NCBI GenBank assembly: GCA_028274465.1
Contig: CM051456.1
Coordinates: 63,536,753-63,600,752 of the forward strand
Reading direction: 5' to 3'
DNA from: Plantago ovata
Lineage: Eukaryota; Streptophyta; Magnoliopsida; Lamiales; Plantaginaceae
DNA length: 64,000 nt
A program made the translations under genes and the position numbers. The notes below the pieces were generated by a model, which was not told where the DNA came from, made no database searches, and saw only the letters and a program-made list of their open reading frames with translations. How positions within the stretch are numbered: the first letter of the stretch is position 1; every line of letters begins with the position of its first letter. Positions 43,763 through 60,162 of the stretch are shown here, in pieces.

Positions 43763-46700
43763 CTAAACAGCAAAAATCCACTCATGAATCCTATTCTGTA
43801 GCGCAGGCCAAAGCGTACAGCACTTGACAATGTGCTGTACCGCCGTGCTGCTGATCTCGTCCAGATTAAACGGTCGCTGTTGGAAAATGACTCCATTCCG
43901 AGCTTGCCAGACACCGTATATCGTTTCAGCCACAAGCCCCTTTAACACCTTTGCCTTCCATCCTCGACCGTTCACCCTTTTACAAAGTTCACGCATCCCA
44001 GTATCCCAATCTGGCCATTGAATCGTCATGCGCAGCCATGCCAGAACTACGCACAGAATTTTCTTAGTGTGCTCACATTGGAAATATAGATGCTCGATGG
44101 TTTCAGGCTCCCCGCAGAAGACGCACCGCCCATCAGTTTGGACGCCAAATCGGAGCAGCCGGTCTTTAGTTGCCAGCCGTTTATGGAGTGCTAACCACGT
44201 GACAAAGACTGCACGCGGCCTGGCAATGCTCCCTGTGACCAGATTTTTCCAGAAAATTTGTTGTGTCTGCCCGCGCAATCCTTCATACACATGCTTGACC
44301 ACAAACCGCCCTTTGATCGTGCAATCTGTCCAGGCTTGGAGTCCAAGGACAGTGGCTCGAATCTTGAAAATATGTTTTATGATCCATGAGCTAGTAGAAG
44401 GCGGTAAGTAGGTATTTATGGCCTCCCCTTTAATATAATAGCTATGTACCCATCTGATCCAAAGCTTATCAGTTTTCTGCTGAATATTCCACAACACCTT
44501 TGCCATTAGAGCTTGATTCCACTCCTGGAGCGCAATAACATTTAAACCGCCACACTTGCGGGGGGAGCAAACCGTTTCCCACGCTACCAAGGCTTTCTTA
44601 GATTGATTCTCCTTGCCGCTCCAAAGATAGATTCGACAGATACTCTCTATGTGGTGAAGTACATGCTTAGGGAGAGGAAACACTTGAAGCCAATAGTTGG
44701 TCATCGCAAACAGCACACTGTTAATAAGTTGTAGCCGTCCGGCGTAGCTCAGCAACTTGGAGGACCAATGTCTAATACGACTCAAGATTTTATCCAATAA
44801 AGGTCGGCACATATTAATAGATATCTTCCGAGAGGTCAGTGGGACACCCAAATAACGCACCGGTAGACTGCCACATGCGAAACCAGTACATCCGAGTAGA
44901 GCGCGCTGGTCCTGTTCACTAACGCCCCCAAAGAACATTTTGCACTTGTCTCTGTTTGCTACTAAACCAGTGGCTCGTGAAAACTTTTCGAACTGAAGCA
45001 TGACCAGTTCCACAGACACAACATCACCTCGCATGAAAATCATCAAATCATCGGCGAAGCAAAGATTAATCAATTTCAAACGTTCACATTTAGGGTGGAA
45101 ATTGAAATTTGGATTCAATGCTAACTGTTGTAGGCAGCGATGGAGGTATTCCATTATCAAGACAAAAAGTAAGGGCGACATAGGATCCCCTTGCCGCAAA
45201 CCACGTTTTTCCTTGAGGAGCCGGGATGGAACTCCATTAATTGAGTACCTGTAGGATACTGAGCGCACACACACCATCACCCAATCCACAAACTGACTAG
45301 GGAACCCAAGTTCACGCATTATGCCATCTAGAGCGCACCATTCAACAGTGTCATATGCCTTTTGAATATCCATTTGGACCATACATCTGGGCGATACTCC
45401 ACGTCTGTTATACCCATTGACCAACTCTTGAGCCATTAGGATATTATCCTGTATGTTTTTGCCAGGGAGGAAAGCGGACTGACTATCATTTACAATCACA
45501 TTAATGACCTTACCCATACGATTCGTAATTATCTTCGATATGATCTTGTAAACTGTTGTACAGCAAGAGATAGGCCACATCTCCTTCCTCAGCGTTGCTC
45601 CAGGAGTTTTGGGAATTAAAGTGACCAAGGTGCAATTCCACGCAGGATAAAGCTTACCTTGATTGAAGAATTCCCTAACACAAGCAATTATATCACTCTT
45701 TACAATGGACCAGGAGGCTTTGAAGAACTTTGACGTAAAGCCATCCACCCCAGGCGCTTTTAGCTCCCCGATGCCTTTCAGTGCTTCAAGAATTTCCCCC
45801 TCAGTTACATCACGGATCAATTCCTCCCTGTGGTGTCTGGAAAGATGTGGACCGGTTCTCAAAATTTCAACATTAACCCTTTCCGTACGAGAAGCTGAGG
45901 TGTCGACCATACGTTCATAAAAATTCAGAATCTCATCCTCAAATTCGGCTGGAGTGTACAGCTCCCTCCCATCACTACTAACAAGCTTTTGGATCCCAAC
46001 CGAGCGATTTTTCTCCCTTACAGTCGCATGGAAGTATGCCGTGTTGTCATCTCCTAACTTTAACCAATCAATTTTTGACTTCTGTTGCATTACTTTCTCC
46101 TCCAAAGTGAGCCACTTTTCAAGTACCGTCTTCTCTTGCTTCATGCGGTCATACAGGCTCCGATTCTGCCTATCAACCCGTAAACACTTTTGGGTATGTT
46201 CAAGTTGGATACGAGCAGCATGTATCTTCCTTGGTAGGCTAGTGACGTCCCTAGTGAGGCCGCGCAGGTGCTACTGCAGGTAGCGAAGTTTCCGCCATAC
46301 TTGCTCCTGTCGCGATCCCGTCCAATTTAGCATCCAGCCGGCTCGAACAGTAGGGATAAAATCTGGGAGTTCAGTCATAGAATTGACAAAGCGGAAATAA
46401 TAGTGTTTCTGTACAAAAGGTAGACTCTGTTGCAGCTTAAGGGGTGTGTGGTCTGACAAGCCAGGCTCAAGAATATCAACAAAAGCAGTAAGATTTTGCT
46501 GAAACCAGGTCCCATTAGCGATAGCATGATCTATTCGGGAATAGACAGTACCATTCGACCACGTGAACGGCCCACCCTGTGTTTGTATGCCCGACAAACC
46601 AATTGTATCCATCATAGACTGAAGGTCGATATATTCATTAACATGCACATCGTTACCGCCTTCCCGATCATTCACACTGAGCCCATTATAAAAGTCTCCA

Positions 46701-47107
46701 AGACATAGCCACGCACCATGAATAGAGGGTGCTAGTGCTTGTAGATTCTGCCACAAAATTCGACGTTGGTCAAGTTGATTATGAGCATAAATAAAAGTAA
46801 CCATACCTCAATCAGTGCCATTAATATCCCACATTTGGCAATGGATGAATTGATCAGAAGATTGGAGGTGTTGAACCCGAACCCTGCTCCTATCCCAAAG
46901 CACCCAGATGCGCCCATTCTCATGCTCGTCGTAGTTATCAAGAACTTGCCAACGCTTTCCCAATTTCCGTCGTATACTCTCTGATTTCGGTTTCTTTACT
47001 CGGGTTTCCAAGAGGCCAGCTATACTAACTTTCAACTCATTGAGACGGGAGCCAATCTCCTTCTGTTTAGCTGCCTGATTAAGCCCCCTAACATTCCAAA
47101 CAATCAT
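43763..47107 (-). pseudogene. LINE ORF2: endonuclease, reverse transcriptase, zf-RVT; two in-frame stops
   Basis: ATG at 47107 overlaps the ORF1 stop (ATGA). The endonuclease begins WNVRGLNQ, has ETRVKK, LGDFYNG (usually GDFN) and LSDHTPL. The RT has LKAPGVDGFTSKFFK, LIPKTPGA, QMDIQKAYDTVEW, GLRQGDPMSPLLF and the catalytic CFADDLMIF. A zf-RVT domain near the end has WLALHKRLATKDRL and CVFCGEPETIEHLYFQC. The frame is constant except for TGA at about 46806-46808 and TAG at about 46271-46273, so this copy is dead but recently so. Confidence 0.88.
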
Positions 47108-48380
47108 GGGATATGGTTTTGACCTTCACTAAATCCATCTCCTTGATTTAGTGAAGCAAAACCATTAACACTCTCAACATTCACTAACCCCGCGCCATCA
47201 TGCCGTGGTGGACTGCATGGTTTATCATGCCTTGATGGACTCCGTGATTTACGCCGAACTGCAGTCCAAACTTGCTCCAGTGGCCGCGTATCCCTGTGCA
47301 CAGTTGAAGGGCCATGTACCGGTACAGGTAATGTCTGCTGCTGTTGCTGCAGTGTCGGCCTATGCCCAGACTCCAGAATCTGCAGTTGCGACTCAGACAC
47401 TGCAGGAACACTCCGCACAGCAGGGTGCCGATGCTGCTGTACTGGCTCCCCAACCGTTTTCCGCGTATCCACCCACCGTTTAGCGGTCTGCTGTGGAGGT
47501 GCCTTTTGCCGTGCCCCCGTCTGCTTTTTGGCACAGTCATGCCCACTCTTCTGACATTTTTGACAAAAACTCGGTTTCCACTCATACTGGATTTTCTGCT
47601 CGAATTCATTACCTTGTTTGTCCCTAATTGTCATAGATTCCAGAACCGGCTGCGTGGTATATCCACTTCAATCAACATTCGAGCATAAGAAACCCGAAGC
47701 TTAAGCATAGTGCATTCATCCGTCAACAGAGGCGTACCTATGGTACTAGCAATTTTGCTAAGACTATTTGCACCCCATAAATAGTTCGGCAGCTGTGGGA
47801 AAGTAACCCACATTGGGATAGATTTAAGAAGATCATCAGTGAACCGAAAATTCCTTTCCCAAGGACGAAGAAACATCGGTCTGCCGAAGATTGTGTAAGG
47901 TCCATTTGTAAGCACCGCATCCTTGTCATCCTTAATATTAAACCGTATAAGACAATAGCCCGCATCATTATAGTACAGCGCCGGGAGCCCCACGAAATTC
48001 CAAACCTTCGTCATAAACGTTTTAACAGCATTCATAGACAGGGACTCGTCCAAGACATACATAATTAACGCGTTTTCCCAAAACTCCAGTTCTGAGGCTA
48101 TATCCTCATCATCTATTTCCACAATAACTTTGCCCTGCTCAATCGTCGGGGGAATATACCTGATTTGCAACCCACGATCAGGAAGGCGATTTCCTGAGAT
48201 GGCATCAACCCATGATTTCTGCAGCGGCTGAGTACCCGTGCCATTCTCATGCTGGCTACGCACCCGTGTTTCCTCAAGATTGGTAACCTCTTGCACGTCA
48301 TCCAGTGCATCTTGGCTCGCATTCACATCATCAGCACGTTGTGTGGTTTCGTCATCCGAACCGTGCTGCCTCACCTCCGG
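47104..48380 (-). pseudogene. LINE ORF1 (Gag-like, DUF4283-type and zinc knuckle), 5'-truncated
   Basis: It is open from the truncation point. 48380-47631 has the DUF4283-like region (GKVIVEIDDEDIASELEFW, RPMFLRPWERNF, IPMWVTFPQLPNYLW). A 1-base frameshift near 47640-47660 leads into 47634-47104, with FCQKCQKSGHDCAKK, the usual zinc-knuckle position, and a Q/P/H-rich tail. It ends in the ATGA overlap with ORF2. It should bind the element's RNA. Confidence 0.75.
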
Positions 48381-48595
48381 CACCTTATTTTACAATTTGC
48401 TAGCATGTTTAGTGTCAACATTACTTTGTGATCATTACTTTGGAATCTACCAAATTTTATCAATAATGTGAATGAAGTGTGCATGGTTTTGTAACAAATA
48501 TGATTTTAGACAATAGAGGATAGACTAACTTTTTTGAATCCACCGTCTGGTTAAAAAAAAATAATAATAATAAAAAAAAAATCCATAGCTTAAAA

Positions 48596-48666
48596 GCTGT
48601 GACCGGAGGGAATTGAACCCGGGTGGTGCGGATGATGAAGCTCACTACATTCCACTCGGCCACAAC
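48596..48666 (-). repeat. tRNA-like repeat, unit C
   Basis: 71 nt, GTTGTGGCCGAGTGG...CCGGGTTCAATTCC...TCACAGC, with a seven-pair acceptor stem that includes G-U pairs. Same orientation and flanks as units A and D. Confidence 0.55.
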
Positions 48667-49483
48667 TTTTTAATCGTTCATTATTGATAATATTTGGTAC
48701 TGGTACTTTATTTAATGTGCCTTTAATTTTAATAATCGAAGTTGGATTTTTCAAATATGATCATTATCTTCCACTTCTAGAGGATAGACTCACTATAATG
48801 TGCAATTCATGTCTTGCTGATTTTGGGACTAACATATATACTAAGGCGAGTTATTTCATGGCCGTTATTAGTCTTCCATTGTTGGATGAAGACGTAGACG
48901 TATGATATATCTCATTTAATTTTAATTTTCACTATTCATGTTTGATTTTTTTGAATTATTCAAGTTTATTTACAATTATTTTGATTCATTAAGTATTTCT
49001 CAATAAAGACGTAGACGTATGAAATATCACGTTGGATGAAGATGTAGATGTATGATATATCAATTTTATTTTATTTATAATTATTCATTATTCATGTTTA
49101 CACCTTATTGAGCATGACTAAACTTCTAGAACTATTCTACTTCACATGGTTATTTATGTTGTATGATTTTTACAATTTGTTAGCATGTTTAGTGTCAACA
49201 ACACGTTTCAACGTTATTTTGGAATGTACCAAATTTTATACTTTAGTTCTAGAAAATGTTAGTTTATGTGAGTGAAGTGTGCATGGTTTTGTAACAAATG
49301 TGATCTTAGACAGGTATATTATAGACTCACTGTCACGTTCAATGCTTTTTTTCATTAAAAATTAATTATATTTCTTGACAATTGCTATATATTTAAATAA
49401 TTTGTCTATTTGTTTATGTTTTCTATTTAACAAAATCTCGATTTAGAATCCACCGTATGATAAAAAAAAATCCATAACTAAAA

Positions 49484-49554
49484 GTTGTGGCCGGAGGGAA
49501 TTGAAACCGGGTGGTGAGGATGATGAAACTCGCTACATTCCACTCGGCCACAGC
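49484..49554 (-). repeat. tRNA-like repeat, unit D
   Basis: 71 nt, GCTGTGGCCGAGTGG...CCGGTTTCAATTCC...GCCACAAC, with complementary ends. The downstream ATCTTTTATTGTTGATAACATTTG-like flank resembles that of unit C, so the repeated unit is longer than the tRNA-like core. Confidence 0.55.
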
Positions 49555-50107
49555 TTTTTAATCTTTTATTGTTGATAACATTTGATACTGGTACTTGATT
49601 TAATATGAATTTACGTTTAATACTCGAAGTCGAATTTTTTAAATTTGTGGAAGTACGCATAGGGCGAAGACCTTCCATCTTTAATAAATTGTTTAAATAA
49701 AGAAATATGTTTAACTACACGCTTGACACAAATTATGGTATTGATTCTCGATTCTTTATGTATTTAAAACACTCGAATTTTAAAGGATTTTGTGATGACT
49801 GAATCCTTGGTTAGTATCTTCCTAAAAATTCTTTTGATTGCTTGAAATTATGCATAATCAATTCAATTATTCTTTTGCATTTTTTAGACTTCATATTCGT
49901 GCCAACTTATATACGGAAACGATATATATGCCAATACCAATATATGTGCCAAAAAGAAACGATATATATTCCCAAAAAAACGATATATATGCCAAAACGA
50001 TATATATGCCAAAAATCTCACTATATATATGCGCTTGCATCTCAGACTCTAATGCAAAATCTTAATCATACGAAACTGTAATCAGTCGAACAAAAAAAGA
50101 GAAAAAG

Positions 50108-52678
50108 ATGAATCCAATCACTCTTAAGGATATTTGTAAGAATATGCAGGGTGTCGAGCTTTTCACCGTCACCGTTAAGGTTATCAAGCTTTGGAATTCG
50201 TTGGATACAAACAAGAACCCACTCGGGGTTGAGGCTATTTTAGTTGATAATGAGGTGATTATTATTATGCGTTCCTTTAGTATGTTTTGTCATTTGTAGT
50301 AACAAGCACTAATTTGTGGTTTGTTTTAATCATATAGGGCACCTTGATTCAAGGTACGTCTTCGAAGAGAATATTGAAGTTTTTAACCAAAAGGCTTAAG
50401 GAGGGAGAAACATATAGAATCAGCAAGTTTTATGTGGAGGCTAATACTCCACCAAAGTATCAGAAGGGGAGGGTCAATCATGGGGCAAGGCTCGTGATGT
50501 GTTATGGTGCTGAAGTTACCCAGTGTAGGCCGGATCTCAGCATTCTGACTAACGGTGTCTATTTGGTTGCTTATCGTGACATCAACGATTCTGATCCACA
50601 GTTTTATGTTGGTGAGATGTTATACTTAGCCATATCTTAATTTGTTCAGTAGAATAAATTATATATGTATATGTCATTTCGAAAATTTATACTTATTGAT
50701 TTGCATGTTCAACATTCTTTTTAAATTTTATGTGTATGATGTGGTGCTCCAATATTTTCAAATGTATCTGTACCGTATTTTTTGGTCGTTTAGCTAATGA
50801 ACTTCTAATTTGTACACTCTTGCAATCTATCACAGCCTTTTAATCAATCAATGTTATACTTTGTTTATGAGCTCTGCCTAAAACCGTTGTACCCCGTGCC
50901 TCCTCCCTTCCTATATCATACAGATGTTATTGGACAAGTCACGAGTAGAAGTGATGTTACCTTTGTCGAGAAGATGCATGCTCGCAAAATTGATGTTGAG
51001 CTTCGAGACGATAGGTACCTATTTTAGTATAAATACAGTATACTTTAATAGCTAATATGTTGTTTTCAAGCTTGTAAATATATTTTTATTTTTTATAGCA
51101 ATGTCACTATTAAGGCTGTGCTATGGGAGTCTTATGCTGATAAGATCATTGAGTTGGCCCCTACTAGCGGAAATGTTGAGCCGGGAATTGCTATTATTCT
51201 TCAATTTGCTCTTAAGAATTCATATCTTAGTAAGTAAAAAGTCTTTCTAACCCATGTGCTTGAACATTTACGGATTTATAAGTTTATGAGATGAGTTCAA
51301 ATATTATGTCAAAACAGATGAGACACGTGTTCAAACCGCTTATCATGCAACCAAGCTTTACATCAACGCTGATCTTTCTGAATTCCATGAGTTCAACATA
51401 AAGTGAGTTAATTTGTAGTTTACATGAAGTTAAATTGATATCTTATATCCTTCCTATCTAATGTCGAGTTTAAATTGTTTTAGGAAAAAGGACAATGAAG
51501 GTAATTCGGTCACGTATCTCACTGCTGACCCAAGGTCATTAAGACCTGATGAGTGGCTCAACATGGACATGCACAGAACTGCTAGGCAAATTAAGGATTG
51601 CACGACGGTACGTTCTATTAGGTTTGAGTGAAGATGTACAATATCATTTATAATTTTTCGAGTAAAACTTATGAAGTAAATTTGGTTTGGACAGGCTGGT
51701 TCCTACATCACGTTTGTTTGCTTTCAAAAGGTTGATGAGATGTCTCCTTGGTATTATATGTCGTGCTCTTCGTGCAATGGAAATGCGAAGAAGTCTCAAG
51801 TTGGTGAACCGTGCAATAGCATCAAGTGTGCTGGTCAGCCAATCAAAGCTCTCATTCCCAAGTAATCTCCATTAACTTCATCAAGTTTATATGATATTTT
51901 CTGTATACTTATTAAATCAATTGATTTATGATCTAAATTTTTATTTATTATCAAATATAGGTTCCGAGTGAAATTCATAGCTAGAGGTTCTAAGGAAGAG
52001 AGAATTTACGTTGTTGTGTTTGAAGAAATGATGATGAAGTTTATCAAGAAAACATGCCAGCAGGTTTATGATGAATGGAAAGAGGTATATTTATTTCATC
52101 TATATATCTATATTTATCTATAAGCATTCAAGAGCGTGTTTGTCATTTTATTTGATATGTGATGAGGATATGATACCAATGGACTTCTCCGTGATGCTGC
52201 ACCGTGATTACCTTACTAAAGTGAGAATCACGGAGTATAACTTGAAGGGTGACAAGTTTAAAGAGTTTAGCATTGATGTGATGACCGATGATGCTGATAT
52301 TCTCAGGGAGTACGTTAACATTAGAATTGAGGTGTTTTCTGTTGTTATTCGTAGAATAAAACGAATTATTATTATTATGGAAAATTAGTATTATTTTTAA
52401 TGTTATGATTATCTTATTATGAGATGTTTCAATATCCTAACTCTATGTTTTATTCTCTAATATAACAGAATGGCATGTCCGGTTTTAAGTACAATTCGGT
52501 TGTAGGGAAGGGCAAGGAAAAGGTGGTTCTAGATGGACCTGAAAATGCTAGCAATGATACTGAAGGCTTCGTCACACCTTGCAAACGTACTTCGTCTTCT
52601 AATAGTGATGATGAGGATGTCAACACTGGTACTCAGAAATCGAGCAGCAGGATTAAGGCTATCAAAATGGAGAAATAA
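50108..52678 (+). CDS. Helitron-associated RPA70-like single-stranded-DNA-binding protein
   Basis: Ten exons with GT-AG ends keep one frame: about 50108-50254, 50338-50611, 50924-51014, 51099-51229, 51318-51402, 51484-51607, 51695-51861, 51961-52084, 52167-52331 and 52469-52678. OB-fold regions come first (ITLKDICKNMQGVELF; ADPRSLRPDEWLNM), then a zinc finger (YYMSCSSCNGNAKK, CNSIKCAG), as in RPA large-subunit C-terminal domains. The last exon is a serine-rich tail. Plant Helitrons often carry such a gene, thought to bind single-stranded replication intermediates. I see no stop or frameshift, so it may be intact. Exon 9's start is the least certain boundary. Confidence 0.75.
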
Positions 52679-53949
52679 TTTTTTTCTTCGTAATTTCCCT
52701 TTGAACTTATATTGAATAATTTGGTGTGTAAGGAAGGTTTTAAGTTGGACATGTTTGTTTAAATTTTGTTTTTGGACTGATTTGATATTGCGTCTATATG
52801 GTCATGTCGAACCATAACATTTTGGATATTGCTGGTGATTTGCTGTTTTTTATCACCCATTTTTCGTTTTGAAGTAGTATATTGCCATGTTGAGGTAGCA
52901 ATGATACATCATTGTTCAATATTTGTGTTTCTATGTTTTGTTTTCTCTCTTTTTTCTTTTTTTTAGCAGGTGAGGTCGATTTCAGTCTATGTCAAGTCGT
53001 TAAGGAATCATATAATCTAAGCTACTTTTTGATATGGTGGTGTTGAAGTTGCACAGGCTTGAGACTTTGGAGTTGTTTTTTAGCATTGAATCGATGAAGT
53101 TGGAGAACCCGTATGTTATTGAATTTGAGTTGTATTCGAATATTAGATATGATTTAGTTAAATTTTAATTATGTATTGTGCACTTTGAAATTGAATAAGA
53201 CTTTTAATTTGTAAATTGATGGTGGAAGTTCTTTTTTTGTGTCTTATGATCAAGTTAATTTGGAATAATTAAAAGCTTATAATACCTTGATAAAGACTTC
53301 TTGGAAAGAACATTGTTCCATTGAATCATTGTATCGATTTTTTATTGACAATATATAATTCGTACATAACGAAAGTTCTTTTACTAATTCTTATGCACAT
53401 ATATGGATTTTTACTAATTCTTAAGCATATCCAATGTTCGATTTTTATGAACTTCATAACTTGATCATTCATCTGCATACACTTCATCAACACTCAACTT
53501 TTAGAAATATATTTTGTCATTTTGTTTTAACTTATGAAAGGTTTTTAAATTATATTACTCGATAAGAAACAGCGCAATTCGCAAAACAATGTTATTTATT
53601 AACATCATACGTACACAAGAATGGCCATATACGTAAATTAAGATTTCAAAAATAATTATTGGTTACGTATTCAAAGTTCACTTGAATTTGATAGATCATG
53701 TTTACACCCGAATGTTTTTTTGATACAATGTTTGATTTAATTCGGTGTTGATTATTTCCAAATCTACTATATACTTAGCATATATATTCACGTGCATATT
53801 CCAAGATTTGCAAAGTAATTTTAGTAAGTAGCAATAGTAATTATGCCTGTGTTTATTATTCAGTATCAATGACATATTTAGAACGAAGATGTCAATGGCA
53901 GATCTGTTTGTGTGTATAGATCATTGAAAGACGGATACACTTCTCTAAA
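52679..53949. other. AT-rich spacer between RPA-like gene and RepHel
   Basis: No reading frame of interest; presumably the 3' end of one gene and the promoter of the other. I see nothing else in it. Confidence 0.4.
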
Positions 53950-57885
<3,936 letters not shown>

Positions 57886-59092
57886 TGATGAACGTGTATT
57901 TTACACTTTCTTTCGAGTCTTTTTCACCAATTTAGCTATCCTCTAGGTTAATTTAGCTTCTATTTTAGTGCATTTTATTAGAATAGTGTCACGTTTCCCT
58001 TTTCTTTGCATTTTTCAGGTTTTAGGTAAAAAACGTATTTTTATGGGAAATGTTGATGAAGAGGACAAAGTTTTGGTGTTTCGAAGACATTCGTGGTGTA
58101 TCTAGAAGGTTCGGATGAGATTTGAGGCCTAGGGGACGAGTTTCAAGGCTTAAAGGTCACTAGAAGGCAAAATCCGAGTCCAAAAAGGAAAAGAAGACCA
58201 AAATCTCGCTCCCACCGACTGGATGTCCAAGGCGAACCGCCTGGGACGTGGGGTGAATCATCCAACGCCCGGCGAATCGCCTGGCACCTGGGGCGCTTCG
58301 CCCGGGAAGTTTCCGCAGCTATATATATCTTTGCCTATTTTCTACGTTTTTCATACCTTTTCACCTTATTTTGAGAGATAAATTCTCCAGAGCCTGTTCT
58401 GGGAATTATTAGCATAGAAGACTCTTTTTCTTATTGATTTGGAAGCTTTAGCATAGAGATTGGACATCTTTGATTTTCGATTCTTGCTTGTGAGTTAGCA
58501 ATTCATCGGAGATTGACAACCTTCGTTGGTAACTTGTATCTCACGATTTTTCTGCTTTTAGTTATTTCATTCAACATGTTTTCATTCAATCTTGCTTTGA
58601 TTCTTGTTGATTGCAATTTATCTATGAGTAGCTAAATCTATCATTGGTGATAGTATGTGATTTCTTAGCTAGGATTCTCGATTATGCATGAGTGGCTTCG
58701 CGCGTTTAAGACCTGATTTATTGTTTTATTTCTTTGATCTATCTAAGCCATCTATCTTCGTAGTGTTGAATTGAAAGGAACACATAGGACAATTCATGAT
58801 CATAGATCTCTATACAAACTTCAAGTACTTCATGCATGATTATTACCCGTTGCTTTGAATGATCATACTATCACTAACTTCCATCATATTGATAAGAAAA
58901 ATCTGTGCTTTGCATGATTCCTGATTTATAGTTTAAGTTAAATTAGATAAAGCTAGTTATAGTCCTTAGAGATCGACACTTGAGGTTATTTTACTTCTAC
59001 ACTACGTGCCTTGGTTTTCGTTGTAGTTGTGAATTGCCTTTGGCTAAAAACAAATTTATTTGATTAATTGAGTCTGACAATCTCGTTCATCA
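57886..59092 (+). repeat. 5' LTR of copy 3
   Basis: TGATGAACGTGTATTTTACA to CGTTCATCA, 1207 bp, related along its length to the LTRs of copies 1 and 2. A CpG palindrome block at 58201-58312 is followed by a TATATATAT box at 58320-58328. The flanking ATTAC (57881-57885) would be the target duplication, but its partner is not visible. Confidence 0.85.
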
Positions 59093-59095
59093 AAT

Positions 59096-59113
59096 TGGCG
59101 CCGTTGCCGGGGA
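59096..59113 (+). promoter_or_regulatory. Primer-binding site (tRNA-Asp) of copy 3
   Basis: TGGCGCCGTTGCCGGGGA, complementary to the 3' end of plant tRNA-Asp, three bases after the LTR. Confidence 0.9.
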
Positions 59114-59421
59114 CTATACTCCTTTTTTCTCTTTAGCTTATTTATATTTTCAGCTTTCAATTCCCTACAGAAGAACAGGCTCTGGGGTTTGCTCTAAAAA
59201 AGTTTCACTTTCTTACCCTATTTCTTTCCCCCTATCTTTTTCAGTAAATTCGTCTAATTTGATCTTGGTTACCTTGCGTGCTTGTGCTCTCGAAGTTCTT
59301 GGTTACATTGTGTTTGTTTGCACTCTTTGTGCTTTTCCTTTACAAGTTTTTGTTTTTCTTTTGTGGATTCTGCTCCTTGGTTTCTTGTTTCCTCATGTGC
59401 AGAAATTAGTCATATGAAAGG

Positions 59422-60162
59422 ATGAGTCAACGAGTTCCTTTGCCCCGGTATGTGATGCCTCGAGGGCCTTGCATAACATTGGATGAAGATTGCAAGGATT
59501 ATGACTTTGATCCTTCGTACTACTCCATTCTCTCCACGTTTTCGATGGGTGATGATCCAAGAGTGTTCTTAGGCACGTACGAGGAAGGTGTGTTGAGGAT
59601 ACCTCGAGAGAATGTGGAGGGGGTTATTTTATCACATGAGCAACTATGTATGAGAGGATTTATGGGAGCCTTGAAAGGGTACGCTCGAGGATGGCTCAGA
59701 ATCCCGCCGGAAAAATTGTTGCGCACATGGGGTGAAGTAACCAGCAAGTTTCTGGAACATTGGGATAGGGACTCACCTCCCGGGTCAAGGGCATGGACAT
59801 CTCGCTTCAGTAGCCAGTCACCAGAAATCGACATTGCCGATGAAGAGGAATGTGGAGAAGAATCCATTGATGAAGTCTCCTCAGTGCTTAGCTTAGATTT
59901 CACGTCCTTACTTGCGGATGTCGAGGTTGTTGGTCAAGAGGAAGTCGTGGAGGAAGTGATGACTGAATCCATTGCTTCACTTGAGTTAGAAGGTGATGGC
60001 GTGAGTTGTGTTGAGGTCGAGGAGCAAATCTCTGAAGATTTTGGTGTCTCTAAATCAATTGCGGCAGATACTCTTGATCTTGACTCCTACGTTCTGGTCC
60101 ATGTACCCACCTATGAGTTCCAAAGGAGTTTTTATCCTCTTTTCTCTTTTTTTTCCATCTGA
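59422..60162 (+). CDS. Short gag-like protein of copy 3 (246 aa)
   Basis: ATG at 59422 (MSQRVPLPRYVMPRG); no in-frame lesion. Residues about 28-120 resemble the start of an Athila-type Gag domain: FDPSYYSILSTFSMGDDPRV, then GFMGALKGYARGWLRIPPEK and WGEVTSKFLEHW, the counterpart of the AKSWLSSLP...WEKVFSAFMEKYFP block in copies 1 and 2. The rest is acidic and low-complexity (EEVVEEVMTESIASLELEG). There is no zinc knuckle and no protease. It may be a minimal or remodelled Gag in a non-autonomous derivative. I am sure of the frame, less of the function. Confidence 0.6.
   Translation: MSQRVPLPRYVMPRGPCITLDEDCKDYDFDPSYYSILSTFSMGDDPRVFLGTYEEGVLRIPRENVEGVILSHEQLCMRGFMGALKGYARGWLRIPPEKLLRTWGEVTSKFLEHWDRDSPPGSRAWTSRFSSQSPEIDIADEEECGEESIDEVSSVLSLDFTSLLADVEVVGQEEVVEEVMTESIASLELEGDGVSCVEVEEQISEDFGVSKSIAADTLDLDSYVLVHVPTYEFQRSFYPLFSFFSI

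Larger units (their letters stand above)
43636..48380 (-). mobile_element. L1-type LINE, 5'-truncated
   Basis: A 4.7-kb non-LTR retrotransposon on the minus strand: ORF1 with knuckle, then ORF2 with endonuclease, reverse transcriptase and a C-terminal zinc finger. The plus-strand T-run near 43631-43645 is its poly(A) tail. Target duplications flank it. The 5' edge cuts into ORF1, the usual result of incomplete reverse transcription. Confidence 0.88.
43625..48391. repeat. Target-site duplication of the LINE
   Basis: CACCTTATTTT occurs at 43625-43635, before the T-run, and at 48381-48391, after the LINE 5' end. The related unoccupied sequence near 49107 (CACCTTATTGAGC) shows the uninserted context of this repeated segment. 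Confidence 0.8.

Noticed and set aside
41399..49554. Functional tRNA genes
   Set aside because: T stems have about three pairs, one unit is truncated, and no unit gives a convincing cloverleaf; better treated as tRNA-like repeats.
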